Shown here one piece after another: positions 1-8,945 of a stretch of DNA of 64,000 nt (position 1 is the stretch's first letter; each line of letters begins with the position of its first letter). The notes below the pieces were generated by a model. The model was not told the origin of the DNA. It searched no databases and saw only the letters and a list, made by a program, of their open reading frames with translations. The position numbers and the translations under genes were made by a program. This stretch comes from Guillardia theta CCMP2712 (taxonomy: Eukaryota > Cryptophyceae > Pyrenomonadales > Geminigeraceae), in NCBI RefSeq assembly GCF_000315625.1, contig NW_005434672.1:305773-369772 (forward strand), written 5' to 3'.

Positions 1-1341
1 GAGGGGAACAATGCGCTGATGGAAGCGAAAGTTCTCCAAAAGATTAACCACCCTGGTGTGATCAAGTACGAAGACTTGTTTCTGCACGAAACCATTGAGA
101 ACAACTATCGGAAACTTGTTGTCTGCATCGTAATGGAATACTGCGAGAAGGGTGACCTGCACAATGCGATCAGCTACTACAGGAAAAGTTTCGGGTCCAT
201 GCCTGAGGCCCAGATCGTTAAGTGGATGCATGGGATTTGCAGGGCTCTGAGCCATGTGCATGAGATTGGGATACTTCATCGGGACCTCAAACCCATGAAC
301 ATCTTCATCGATCGCCATGGCAACGTCAAACTTGGTGACTTCGGGCTGGCGAGGAAGTTTCAGTCGCCAGAAGATCTCAAGAGCCGTGCAGGAACTCCCT
401 GCTACCTTGCGCCAGAGGTGCTCAACAAGGAGGTATACGCCCAGCCCTCTGACGTGTGGGGAGTAGGCTGCATCTGCCTCGAGTGCATGCAGATGACGTT
501 CCTGTGGGAGAGGAAAGGGCTCCTTGCTGTGCAGGTGATGGAGGGCCCAGTCTCCATCCCGCCCTCCTTCTCCAACAGCCTGAGAACGCTCGTTTCTAGG
601 ATGCTCGAAAGGAACCCTGGGAGACGTCCTACCAGCAGAGAGTGCCTAGAGCAGTTTGGCCGCATGCTGGGAGATGGAAAGCAGAATCCTCCTCCTAATC
701 CTCCTCCTTCCTCTCCCACGGACCGTGCCAAGACCAAGGAGAGGACTGCGGCTCGGGACTCTGGGGGAAGACTGCCCAACAAACCTGACAACGTCGCTAA
801 TGGCGTCGCTGATGCCATCGAGATCGCCAAGGCGGCGGCGAGACATGCAGCTCACGTGGCCGGGGCGGGTCTTGAAGCTCTGCATAAGGATGGGGGCACG
901 GGGAAGCAGAGAGAGGAGCGACAGGGGAAGGATCGCAATGAAGAGAAGGAGAGAGCTGTTGCTGATTATGAAGCAGCTCTGGAGAAGAAGCGAGTGAAAC
1001 CTGGCAGCAACACCCCTACCCTGCAGACCATCATGGCGTATCCTCTCATATCCAAGGACGGGCTGACCATCTACATCTCGGATCAAGATCTGTTGGCTGG
1101 GATCGAGCTCTTTGTGAAACCTGGCATGTCAGCCGACGAGATCATTGGCGTTGCTCTGAACAACAAGGGGTTCTTCGAGCGGTATGTCGGCTCTCAGGAT
1201 AACGTCGAGATGGTGAAGGGGAAGATGAGAAAGGTGATGGAGGATGCTGCCATACCGCAGCAGGGCAAGCCGAGAGAGAAGAAGCGGGAGAAGGTGGCAC
1301 GTGCCCTGGAACACCTGAAGGATCGCACGGAGACGAAGTAG
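1..1341 (+). CDS. NEK-like Ser/Thr protein kinase, 3' part
   Basis: The frame is already open at base 1, so the 5' end (glycine loop and catalytic Lys) lies outside the window. The visible part starts in helix C with a Glu (EAKVLQKINHP). The catalytic loop HRDLKPMN is near 278-301, the magnesium-binding DFG near 338-346, and an APE motif (GTPCYLAPE) near 394-417. The lobe ends with an Arg in the RNPGRRPT motif, as in NEK/Aurora-like kinases. A Pro-rich linker (about 690-720) and a charged C-terminal region of roughly 200 residues follow, ending in a small folded-looking segment after ISKDGLTIYISDQD. NEK kinases act on cilia and spindle. The family assignment is by motif style; substrate unknown. 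Only about 10 bases separate its stop from the next candidate start, so the kinase and the MORN gene could be one gene joined by an intron I did not find. Confidence 0.8.
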   Translation, partial: EGNNALMEAKVLQKINHPGVIKYEDLFLHETIENNYRKLVVCIVMEYCEKGDLHNAISYYRKSFGSMPEAQIVKWMHGICRALSHVHEIGILHRDLKPMNIFIDRHGNVKLGDFGLARKFQSPEDLKSRAGTPCYLAPEVLNKEVYAQPSDVWGVGCICLECMQMTFLWERKGLLAVQVMEGPVSIPPSFSNSLRTLVSRMLERNPGRRPTSRECLEQFGRMLGDGKQNPPPNPPPSSPTDRAKTKERTAARDSGGRLPNKPDNVANGVADAIEIAKAAARHAAHVAGAGLEALHKDGGTGKQREERQGKDRNEEKERAVADYEAALEKKRVKPGSNTPTLQTIMAYPLISKDGLTIYISDQDLLAGIELFVKPGMSADEIIGVALNNKGFFERYVGSQDNVEMVKGKMRKVMEDAAIPQQGKPREKKREKVARALEHLKDRTETK

Positions 1342-1356
1342 TTGCTCTGAATGCCG

Positions 1357-2608
1357 ATGTCCTTGAGATTTGACTTTCTCCCCAGACTGAAAGAGACCAA
1401 GAGCGCAATCTTCCATCCCCTCAAGGGCTTCGTGAATGACATGTCAACAGCATTGCAGAAGCTCCACAAGTCGTCGAATGACCAACCAAGGGAGGGGAGG
1501 GAGGACAGCAAGACTGCCAAGGGCAAGCAGGACTGGGGTGTACCAGGTGAGGAAAAACCTGCACCTTGCTCTCCAAGGATAGGAGAGTTAAGAACTTGTC
1601 TGCAGCTCAAGACCCGCACGGCTCGAGGGCAGCAGCCCTTGACCTTCTGAAGAGCATGAACGAGGAGCCGAATGTTGTGAGTTGCCTAGCACGTCAAACC
1701 ATCTGGAAGATGATGATTGATGACAGGACGACTTTGTGTGGGTGGAGTCGGAAGCTGACTGGGGTTGGCCGGTCGCTGAGAAGTTCCCGGGGTTGAGCGG
1801 CATTACCAACGAAGTATTTCCTTCCCACCGAGATCAGGCGCCTCTGACTACCAGTTGCAGGAGGATCGCAAGATCTTGCGCAAGCATCTTGACACCGCCC
1901 ACACTGCCCGTAAAAGAGTGGATGACGTGAGAAACTTTGGATTCAGCGAGACTCGGTCGCTGACTTGTCCGCAAGGCCTTGGAGAAACTCTCCTCGTCTC
2001 CCTACCTGCAGAAAGCCGACGGCACGAGATACAAATGTTTGATCGATGACAAGGAGGTCAGACTATCTTCCCCTCTCCTCCTTCTCGCTTTGACTGCGTC
2101 CCCTCCCGCCAGATGGCTGGCATTGCGCTCTTGGAATATCCCTCGGGCGCCAAGTACGTCGGAGACTTCAAGAACGGCAGGTGCTGGATGAGTCGAAGAG
2201 CGTCGAGGATGCTGATAGCCTGCAGGCCGCACGGGCTGGGAGGGCTGAAGCTGGACAAGGGAGGCTGCTACCTGGGGCGCTTCCATAGCGGGATCTATGA
2301 CGGTAAGACGAAGGGCCTCCTGGTTGCCAGTGAACGTGATGGGCAGGTGTCGGCCACCTGCGCTTGTCATGCGACATGGTAGGCTGTGCTGCTGGCAGGC
2401 ATGGAAGTGACGAGATCACCGCAGGAGTTTTGCGGAAACTTTCAGGCGGGAGAGTTTCAAGGCTGGGGATGTTTGTCAGGTCTTTTTGTGTTTGCAAGTG
2501 CGGAACCCGTTGAAGTGAGATCTCGCAGGCACGAAGAGAGTTTTCACGCAATATGGTATGTTCGAGAAGGGAAAACTCATACCAAAGCCATCAGTAGGGT
2601 ATGCGTGA
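1357..2608 (+). CDS. MORN-repeat protein, about eight exons
   Basis: No long frame covers this gene, but short exons join in phase through GT-AG introns at about 1677-1726, 1814-1860, 1927-1975, 2057-2112, 2181-2225, 2303-2398 and 2480-2528. Removing the 45-nt intron 2181-2225 restores a clean MORN unit reading YVGDFKNGRPHGLGG. The next unit reads GGCYLGRFHSGIYDG, and a last weak one ends YGMFEKGKL. The N-terminal half (KADGTRY, LEKLSSSPYL) has no family I recognise. MORN repeats bind lipids or act as scaffolds, often at basal bodies and cortex. The stop is TGA at 2606-2608, and an AATAAA lies at 2689-2694. The first exon, near 1351-1540, and its junction are uncertain (the inferred intron would be only about 38 nt). 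Confidence 0.6.
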
Positions 2609-3121
2609 CAGATGGAACCGTCATGTCATTTATTCTTTCCGTCTCGTCTCTTGTTATTATTTTCATCTCCTTCAAATTTTGTGGTTTGAATAAAACATTG
2701 AAAGGCATCTCATGCCGCCCCTGCACTCGTTCAAGCATGTTGTTCTGACATGGAAGTCTCGATATGAGCGAACAGCCTTTCATTCTCCTTCTCCTCTGAT
2801 CCCTCCCACTCTCCTCTTTTCACGTTCCTCTACCCCCTTCCACGCCTGGACCGAATTTTGAAATTAGTGTAGGGACGGGCAAAGGACCAGTAGCAGTAGT
2901 AGGCCGGGCGAGGAATGGACCCGCGGGGCAACAGGGCTCGAGGCAACGACGGAGGAGTGGGTGGAGGAGAAGAGATGCAGTCCAGCTGAAGAGCAAGGAA
3001 CAAACAGGCTGTAGTGAAGAGCTAGGAAAGATACCTCAGACTGTGCATGCCCTTGTACAAGCACACATGTAGCTGGGCGGTTTTTGACCAGATTCGTATG
3101 GCAGGTAGCTGAACGAGGAGG
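2609..3121. other. 3' UTR and intergenic spacer
   Basis: Contains an AATAAA at 2689-2694, 81 bases past the MORN stop, then a pyrimidine-rich stretch (2780-2845) and the short leader of the next gene. No coding signal seen. Confidence 0.5.
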
Positions 3122-6100
3122 ATGCAAGTAGAAATCGTCTCAGCGGAGCTAGCTCCTGACGGAGGACCGAGCCCAGACGTCCGATGCTCGCTGACTCAGC
3201 GGGTCGGAAACACGACGCCGAACATCATGAGCACGTCAGTGATCAAGAGCACCTGGAACCCCGTGTGGAAGCAGACGCTGAGCCTCGAGGCGGATCCTGA
3301 CCATGTCATCGAGCTGAGCCTCTGGGATGAGAGCTCCTCTCCCTCCTGCTGCCTGGGAGAGGCCACTATCCCCTGTGACGAGCTCAACATCTCCAACTAT
3401 GACAGCCCCGTCCGCAGCATCCCCGTGCTGCAGGAGCTGGAGGGGAAGAACAGGATCGTGGGGACTGTGAATCTCCGGAGTAGGAAGGCGAGCAAGAGAG
3501 AGTCGACCAACCCGCCCAACATCAGAGACATCCGAACCCCCGACCTGCTCAAGTCGGTCGAGAGATCAGCGACGCAGGAGGAAGAGAACAAGACTGAGGT
3601 AGCGAGGAGAGAGGACAAGTCCCGGAGGAGTCAGAGCAATAGGCCTGTCTCCTACGATGCTGACTCGAGGCCGACAGAAGCGGGCAGGGCAGGGCAAGGG
3701 AACGGAGCCACGAGAGTCTTACAGCTGGTCAGAGCTGCGAGCCGAGACTCGAACCTAAACGACTGCGACGTCGGGCTAGTCCTCCAACGCTCGCATGACG
3801 GCAGCTACCTCGTGTCCTCCTCCATTACCGGGAGCCCAGCGGCGCGAGCGATGAAGGAGGGGCTGCTGAAGAAGGGAGACGTGCTGGTGACCATTAACAG
3901 GAGGAGCTTGAACAGCAGGAGCCACTACGAGGTCATGAAAATGCTTCGCGGGCCAGCCCATACTACTGTAGACATTGAGTACGTCCCTGGGATCGGGTAC
4001 AAGGATGCAGAATCGAGCAATGCTGAGAAGCCCTCTGAAGTGATGATCCTCACTATGAAACTGAAGGAAGACTACAACAAGCTGATTGGGAGAGAGGAAA
4101 GCTTCGCTACCATCCTCCTGAAAGACCTCGCAAGCATCGCAAGGGCCCCGCAAGCTCGGTTTCAGTACCTGGGGATGGAGAAACGAGGGTCGAACATTCT
4201 TGTTTCTATCAAGATACGCAACGACAAGGGAGGGACTGACATCCGAAGCGGCCAGTTTGTTGCTCAGATCATATATGACACCATATACGATCAGTCAAAA
4301 CCAATCGAGCAATACATCTCTCTTGGAAACTTCCGAGCTTTGAAGTACTTCGCAGCGAAAGACTATGCAGATCATCAATTATCAAACGCTTCCTCGTACA
4401 CCAACGAGACGCAGTCGCGGCTGGAGGCAGCGATCAGCGCCATTGGGGGCTCGTTCTCAGAGCAGAACCACCATCGAGAGGAGCTTGAGAGTCGGTTGAT
4501 GCCAACACCAACGAGTCAGAAGCCTGACTTCATCCATGTCAACAACACGGGGGAGGACGTTGAGTTCTCGAACCGAGCACGGATTACAGCTTCGACGCTG
4601 CACGTGAACCGCTGGGGGGAGGTGAACATGCCGACGCTCGTTGCTGAGGCGAAGGACGACACCCACCATGCTATCTTAGCTCAGAGCAACACAGTGGAGG
4701 AGGCGGAGGATGAAAGCAAGATGCCGGAGCTCCTGACCGCGAGCTATGACGTTACTGTCGCCGCACAGCCAACGCATGAGAACAAACCTGCGAACCCCTC
4801 CAAGCGAAGCTCGTTGGAGCGAGAAGCTGACTCCAAGGCGCCGGAGAGAGGAAGCGTCGGAAACACTGTGCTAGGCTCTCACTTTGACTTCAGGAATCTG
4901 TACTTTAGAATCACCTCCATCATCGTCGGAATCATCGCTTTCGGCCTCATCCTCGGCTCCAGGCGCAACCCCCCACCATGGCACTGGTTGGCATGGATCA
5001 GCATAGGCATGCTAGGCATCGCCCCTGTTTCTGACTTCTTCGCACAATTCTTCTCAGGAGGAGGGATCGGGCCCTATGAGTTTGTCTCTGACCTGCTGGC
5101 ATGGCGGCAGCGGCTGCTGCTGCGCGGGGTTCCTCTCTGGTGGCTCTTCATGTCTCTCAACGTGACCAACACCCTGGGCAACCTCTTCTGGGAATCTGAA
5201 ACCTTCGGGTACGAGCTCGGGGCCGTCGGCAGTGTGGCGCAGGTGATGTACTACTTCGGTATCCTCTGCATGTGCGCGATCCTGTACGCGATGCGCTCTC
5301 ACCATCCCTACGCGCAAAGCCCGATGAGCATCGTCAACTCGTGCTTCGGGTACCATGCGTCGGGCCTCTTCGGGGCGATCGTCATGTACCGGCTCATCTC
5401 GCTGGTGTGGGTCAGCGCCTTCACCACGGGCTACGTCTTCTACGAGTACAACGGCGAGATCGGCATCTTTTGGGGAGGAATCCTGAGCGGCCTGAGCCCC
5501 CTGCTCTACACGCTGATGGGGGGGATGCGGTCCTTGTACTACCCTCACCTAGTCATGTTCTTCATCATGTGGGTCTTCCTCATCGCCGTCGTAAGCAAGC
5601 TCCCGGTCGAGATCTGCTACCTCTGCTCGCAAGGGACGTGGAACATTGCTGCTGGCGCAGACTTGATCATCGTGCGCTTCCTGCAGGGCATGCTCTCCCT
5701 GCCATGGTGCACGGCCATCCTGACAGACCGCCTCTTCCTTACCAACTCCTTGGATGCCCTGCTGATTGGGGGCTTCTCCATGGTCTGCGCCATGCTCAAC
5801 ACGTTTCTCAGCTCGCTGGTGGGAGTGTACCTCCGTCAGGCTGGACTTCAGTCTTCTCCATTCGAGCTCGCAGGCCTCGTAGGCTCGGCCTACTACCACC
5901 TGATGCTCGGGCTGACCATCACGACCTCTATCGGCACCATGGACGCCTGCCTCGTGTCAGCCGCCAAACTCACCGGCCTCGAGGTCTTCGGCCTCTTGTG
6001 GCATCGCGAGTTCGGAGCGACGGCGCAGCCACTGGGGCCTTTCTCACGTCACATCACGCGAACCAACGTGCTGGCAGGACGCATCGCCATCCTCGTGGTG

Positions 6101-6484
6101 GGAGCCATCGGCCTGTGCTTCCTCTCCTCAGTCATCGCCCACCCGACCAGCATCACCGAAGGTTCTCTGACGGGCATCATGGCCATGGGCCTCGGGCCCC
6201 CCATGATTCTCCTGTGCGTGTGGAAGAGGAAGTGGAAGCGATCGCCTCTCGCATTCATCCTCCCTGTCACCGTCAGCTTCATCATCGGCATCGTCAAGTC
6301 TGCATGGACTTCTTGCGTCAAGACCTCCAACGGGGTCTGCACAGCATCGCAGTCGACGTACCCCAGCAACTGGTCCATCGGGGACGGGCCCTTTGCCTAC
6401 GATCTTGGCCTTACCGTCTACACCTTCTTGTTCTGCCTACTTGCAAGCTTGATCGGCTTCCTGGCGGATCAGCAGTTCAGGTAG
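3122..6484 (+). CDS. C2-PDZ protein fused to a multi-pass SSS-like transporter
   Basis: A single uninterrupted frame of 1120 residues. Residues 1-110 look like a C2 domain (STWNPVWKQTLSLE, then ELSLWDESS). Residues about 213-286 look like a PDZ domain (GLLKKGDVLVTINRRSL followed by YEVMKMLRG). Residues about 305-410 may be a small alpha/beta SEA-like fold. After a polar linker, residues about 590-1115 hold 11-13 hydrophobic helices. The segment LLYTLMGGMRSLYYPHLVMFF resembles the sodium:solute symporter signature (GG followed by an aromatic and a contact helix), and a later Ser/Ala-rich segment (CLVSAAKLTGLEVF) fits the same fold. I infer a transporter whose cytosolic N-terminus docks to membrane or partners. 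The start ATG at 3122 gives a good C2 beginning. The lack of introns contrasts with its neighbours. The transporter class is less certain than the C2 and PDZ calls. Confidence 0.75.
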   Translation: MQVEIVSAELAPDGGPSPDVRCSLTQRVGNTTPNIMSTSVIKSTWNPVWKQTLSLEADPDHVIELSLWDESSSPSCCLGEATIPCDELNISNYDSPVRSIPVLQELEGKNRIVGTVNLRSRKASKRESTNPPNIRDIRTPDLLKSVERSATQEEENKTEVARREDKSRRSQSNRPVSYDADSRPTEAGRAGQGNGATRVLQLVRAASRDSNLNDCDVGLVLQRSHDGSYLVSSSITGSPAARAMKEGLLKKGDVLVTINRRSLNSRSHYEVMKMLRGPAHTTVDIEYVPGIGYKDAESSNAEKPSEVMILTMKLKEDYNKLIGREESFATILLKDLASIARAPQARFQYLGMEKRGSNILVSIKIRNDKGGTDIRSGQFVAQIIYDTIYDQSKPIEQYISLGNFRALKYFAAKDYADHQLSNASSYTNETQSRLEAAISAIGGSFSEQNHHREELESRLMPTPTSQKPDFIHVNNTGEDVEFSNRARITASTLHVNRWGEVNMPTLVAEAKDDTHHAILAQSNTVEEAEDESKMPELLTASYDVTVAAQPTHENKPANPSKRSSLEREADSKAPERGSVGNTVLGSHFDFRNLYFRITSIIVGIIAFGLILGSRRNPPPWHWLAWISIGMLGIAPVSDFFAQFFSGGGIGPYEFVSDLLAWRQRLLLRGVPLWWLFMSLNVTNTLGNLFWESETFGYELGAVGSVAQVMYYFGILCMCAILYAMRSHHPYAQSPMSIVNSCFGYHASGLFGAIVMYRLISLVWVSAFTTGYVFYEYNGEIGIFWGGILSGLSPLLYTLMGGMRSLYYPHLVMFFIMWVFLIAVVSKLPVEICYLCSQGTWNIAAGADLIIVRFLQGMLSLPWCTAILTDRLFLTNSLDALLIGGFSMVCAMLNTFLSSLVGVYLRQAGLQSSPFELAGLVGSAYYHLMLGLTITTSIGTMDACLVSAAKLTGLEVFGLLWHREFGATAQPLGPFSRHITRTNVLAGRIAILVVGAIGLCFLSSVIAHPTSITEGSLTGIMAMGLGPPMILLCVWKRKWKRSPLAFILPVTVSFIIGIVKSAWTSCVKTSNGVCTASQSTYPSNWSIGDGPFAYDLGLTVYTFLFCLLASLIGFLADQQFR

Positions 6485-6965
6485 GCCGAGAGGGTGCTCA
6501 GTCTGTCTCTGACATTATCTGGTTCTCAGGCTGCCTGACTCTGAGGAAGAACCAAACTTGATCCTGTGCATGGCAGAGAAGATCGGAGTAGATAACAGAC
6601 TGGTTAGGGACTGGTTGCCGTGATTGCCAGACGAGAGCTCGGGAGGGTTAGTGGCATTGTAAACTTGAAGGAATCTATTTGAAAGAAGTTAAAGATTTAG
6701 AAAGCACTTCCGTAAGACGATCAGTGTTGAAGGCGATTCTCTCTAAACATTCTGCTGGATCCTTTGAGTTCATTCGTACAGGTTGCATTCGTGAATGTGC
6801 AGCTTGTTTTTCTTATGAATATCATCATCGATAGTTGTGATTCCGAGCATGACGGTATGGAAAGAAACAATAATATCTATGAAGCAACAAGACATTGTCA
6901 AGGGCCTGTCCCGCTCTCGTCCTGTCGCCTTATCGCCTCCAGAAGCTCAGGCTGACGTCATGGAG
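6485..6965. other. Spacer between convergent genes
   Basis: Lies between the stop of the C2-PDZ gene and the inferred stop of the minus-strand LRR gene. It is AT-richer than its surroundings from about 6655 to 6860. No coding or RNA signal seen. Confidence 0.4.
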
Positions 6966-7991
6966 TCAAATACAACAGCTTGTAAGTCTGCCGACGATAT
7001 TCCTCACCGTAGACGACAGCACAGAGAGATTCTTCGGCATGAGATCGTGGTTGCGCTCAACGACGAGCTCCTGAACGAGTCAAGTCAGAATGGCTTAAAG
7101 GAGTCGAACCTTCACCTGTAGAGCAGTCAGCTCGCCCAGACCAGATGGCAGCGAAACGAGTCTGTTGGCTCTGATGTCCAACGACTCAAGACATGTCAAG
7201 CTCGTGAACGACTGGGGGAGCGCAGGTCCCATCTGCGAGCATGTCGATCATGACCGTCCTGCGCAAGATAACGCGGCTCACATTGTTGTATCGAAGGTCC
7301 AGCTTCTTGATGCGTCCGTTCTGAGCGATCGCCCTCTGCGCATGTCAGCGTCAGCCGCGCGTCCTCCCGTCTCACTGAGCGCTCACAGCAAGTGCGTCAG
7401 CACCCTCGTTGCCAATGATGTTGTTCCCCAGATGCACGGATTGTAAGGTAGGGTGCGAGGCGATGCAGGAGGCCTGCTGCTAGATCAGGATCGCCATGCG
7501 CAGCTGCCGATGCATGCTACCAGCGCCTTGGCCCCTTCATCCCTGATCTCGTTGTATCGCAGCTTCATCCTCGTCACTGATGTGTTGGTCATGAGCACTT
7601 GCGCTATCTGTGTGGACTGCGGGTGGTAACATCCATCACCCAACAATGGCGAAACGGAAGCAGCCGTCACCTCTGCATCGCCGACGCTGAACCACTCCAT
7701 GTCCAGCTCCTGCGGGGGAGACGCAGACTGGAGCTGCGAGATGGTCCACTGAATGGCCTCGACGTTGGGCACATACCTGCGCTCGCATCATTCACTAACT
7801 GATGCCCTCTGCCTTCACCTGGCAGGCTTCACGGTGGAGCCGAGCTCGTCCAACATCTTGAGAGTGATCTCCTCCAGGCTCTTGCCCTCGTCCATCATGC
7901 TCACGTACTGCCTCCTGCACTTCTCCACCCCCGTCGCCTCCGCCTCCTCCCCCATCGCCTCGTCCCTCCCTCCTGCAGCGTCTCCCTGCAT
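6966..7991 (-). CDS. Leucine-rich repeat protein (RNI-like and classical LRRs)
   Basis: Reading the minus strand and removing short GT-AG introns gives an unbroken chain of leucine-rich repeats. Units include SVTRMKLRYNEIRDEGAKAL, LQSVHLGNNIIGNEGADALA, IKKLDLRYNNMGPALPQSF, LESLDIRANRLVSLPSGL and ELTALQELVVERN. Each splice restores the repeat period, which is strong internal support. The N-terminal part (MQGDAAGG start at 7991, then a region with KCRRQYVSMMDEGKSLEE) is charged and non-repetitive. The first units are of the 28-residue ribonuclease-inhibitor type and the last of the shorter plant/bacterial type. The likely stop is TGA (complement of 6966-6968). The role is probably protein binding; no partner is evident. 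An earlier start toward the N gap is possible. Confidence 0.65.
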
Positions 7992-8185
7992 TGCCTTGCC
8001 CCTCCGCCGAGGCGGGCTCCCATCAGGATAATGGCTGAGCAACGGCCTGCGACTAATGGGGGATGACCAAGATGGCGAGGACGAGAGCTGCAAGACCTGG
8101 AAAGATGTAGAACAGACACTCTCACTCTCTCACTCACCCACACTCTCATGCACTCTCTCTTACACTTCCTTACTCTGACGCCCTC

Positions 8186-8335
8186 NNNNNNNNNNNNNNN
8201 NNNNNNNNNNNNNNNNNNNNNNNNNNNNNNNNNNNNNNNNNNNNNNNNNNNNNNNNNNNNNNNNNNNNNNNNNNNNNNNNNNNNNNNNNNNNNNNNNNNN
8301 NNNNNNNNNNNNNNNNNNNNNNNNNNNNNNNNNNN
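8186..8335. other. Assembly gap (150 N)
   Basis: Exactly 150 undetermined bases, flanked by short CT and CACT repeats, suggesting the assembly broke in low-complexity DNA. Confidence 1.
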
Positions 8336-8336
8336 C

Positions 8337-8382
<46 letters not shown>

Positions 8383-8490
8383 CTCTCCTCTCTCCTCTCC
8401 TCTCCCTCCCTCCCCTCCCTCCCTCCCTCTCCCTCTCCCTCTCTCATCTCTCTCTATCTCTATCTCTCACTCACTCACTCACTCACTATA
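8336..8490. repeat. CT-rich microsatellite
   Basis: An almost pure CT dinucleotide run from 8338 to about 8376, grading into CTCCC and then CACT tetranucleotide repeats near 8465-8487. Confidence 0.95.
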
Positions 8491-8945
8491 TCACTATCTC
8501 TCTGATGCTGCTGCTGTCGCCTCCTCTTACATCCATGCGATAGACTTCTCCTCTTGCTTCTCGTCTACGAAACGAGATCGCTGGACCTCGACTCAGGTGA
8601 ATGAGAGCCAGGGCGGTATAGCGGGCAATGGGGATGAATGCAGCATTTGAGCCTATGATAATAATGACGACGATGATGATGAGTTGACAATGATGAAAAT
8701 GATGGAGATGATGATGGTTTTTTTCAGCAAGCACGATGTTTATCACCTTGACGAATTACAATGGTCGTGTGGATGGTGGGCTCCATAATGCCAATATCTA
8801 AGTGTACGGTGTTATGTTGACAGAGGCCTCGTGCACAAGGATAGACGTCATGACAAGTGATGTTCAGATTGCCTTAACTGGCTGAAAGGATACTCCAGCT
8901 CGATCAAACAGCCGCCGGGATGCGAAGTAAGTCCAGCACTATCGT
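8491..8945. other. Upstream region of the lectin gene
   Basis: Contains a GATGATGAC-type tract (8655-8715) and no clear coding exon. A first exon with a signal peptide for the next gene may lie here, but I could not place it. Confidence 0.35.

Noticed and set aside
5272-6561. Second long plus-strand frame (429 residues) inside the transporter gene.
   Set aside because: It is a shadow of the GC-rich third-position bias in the real frame; Arg/His/Pro-rich with no domain.
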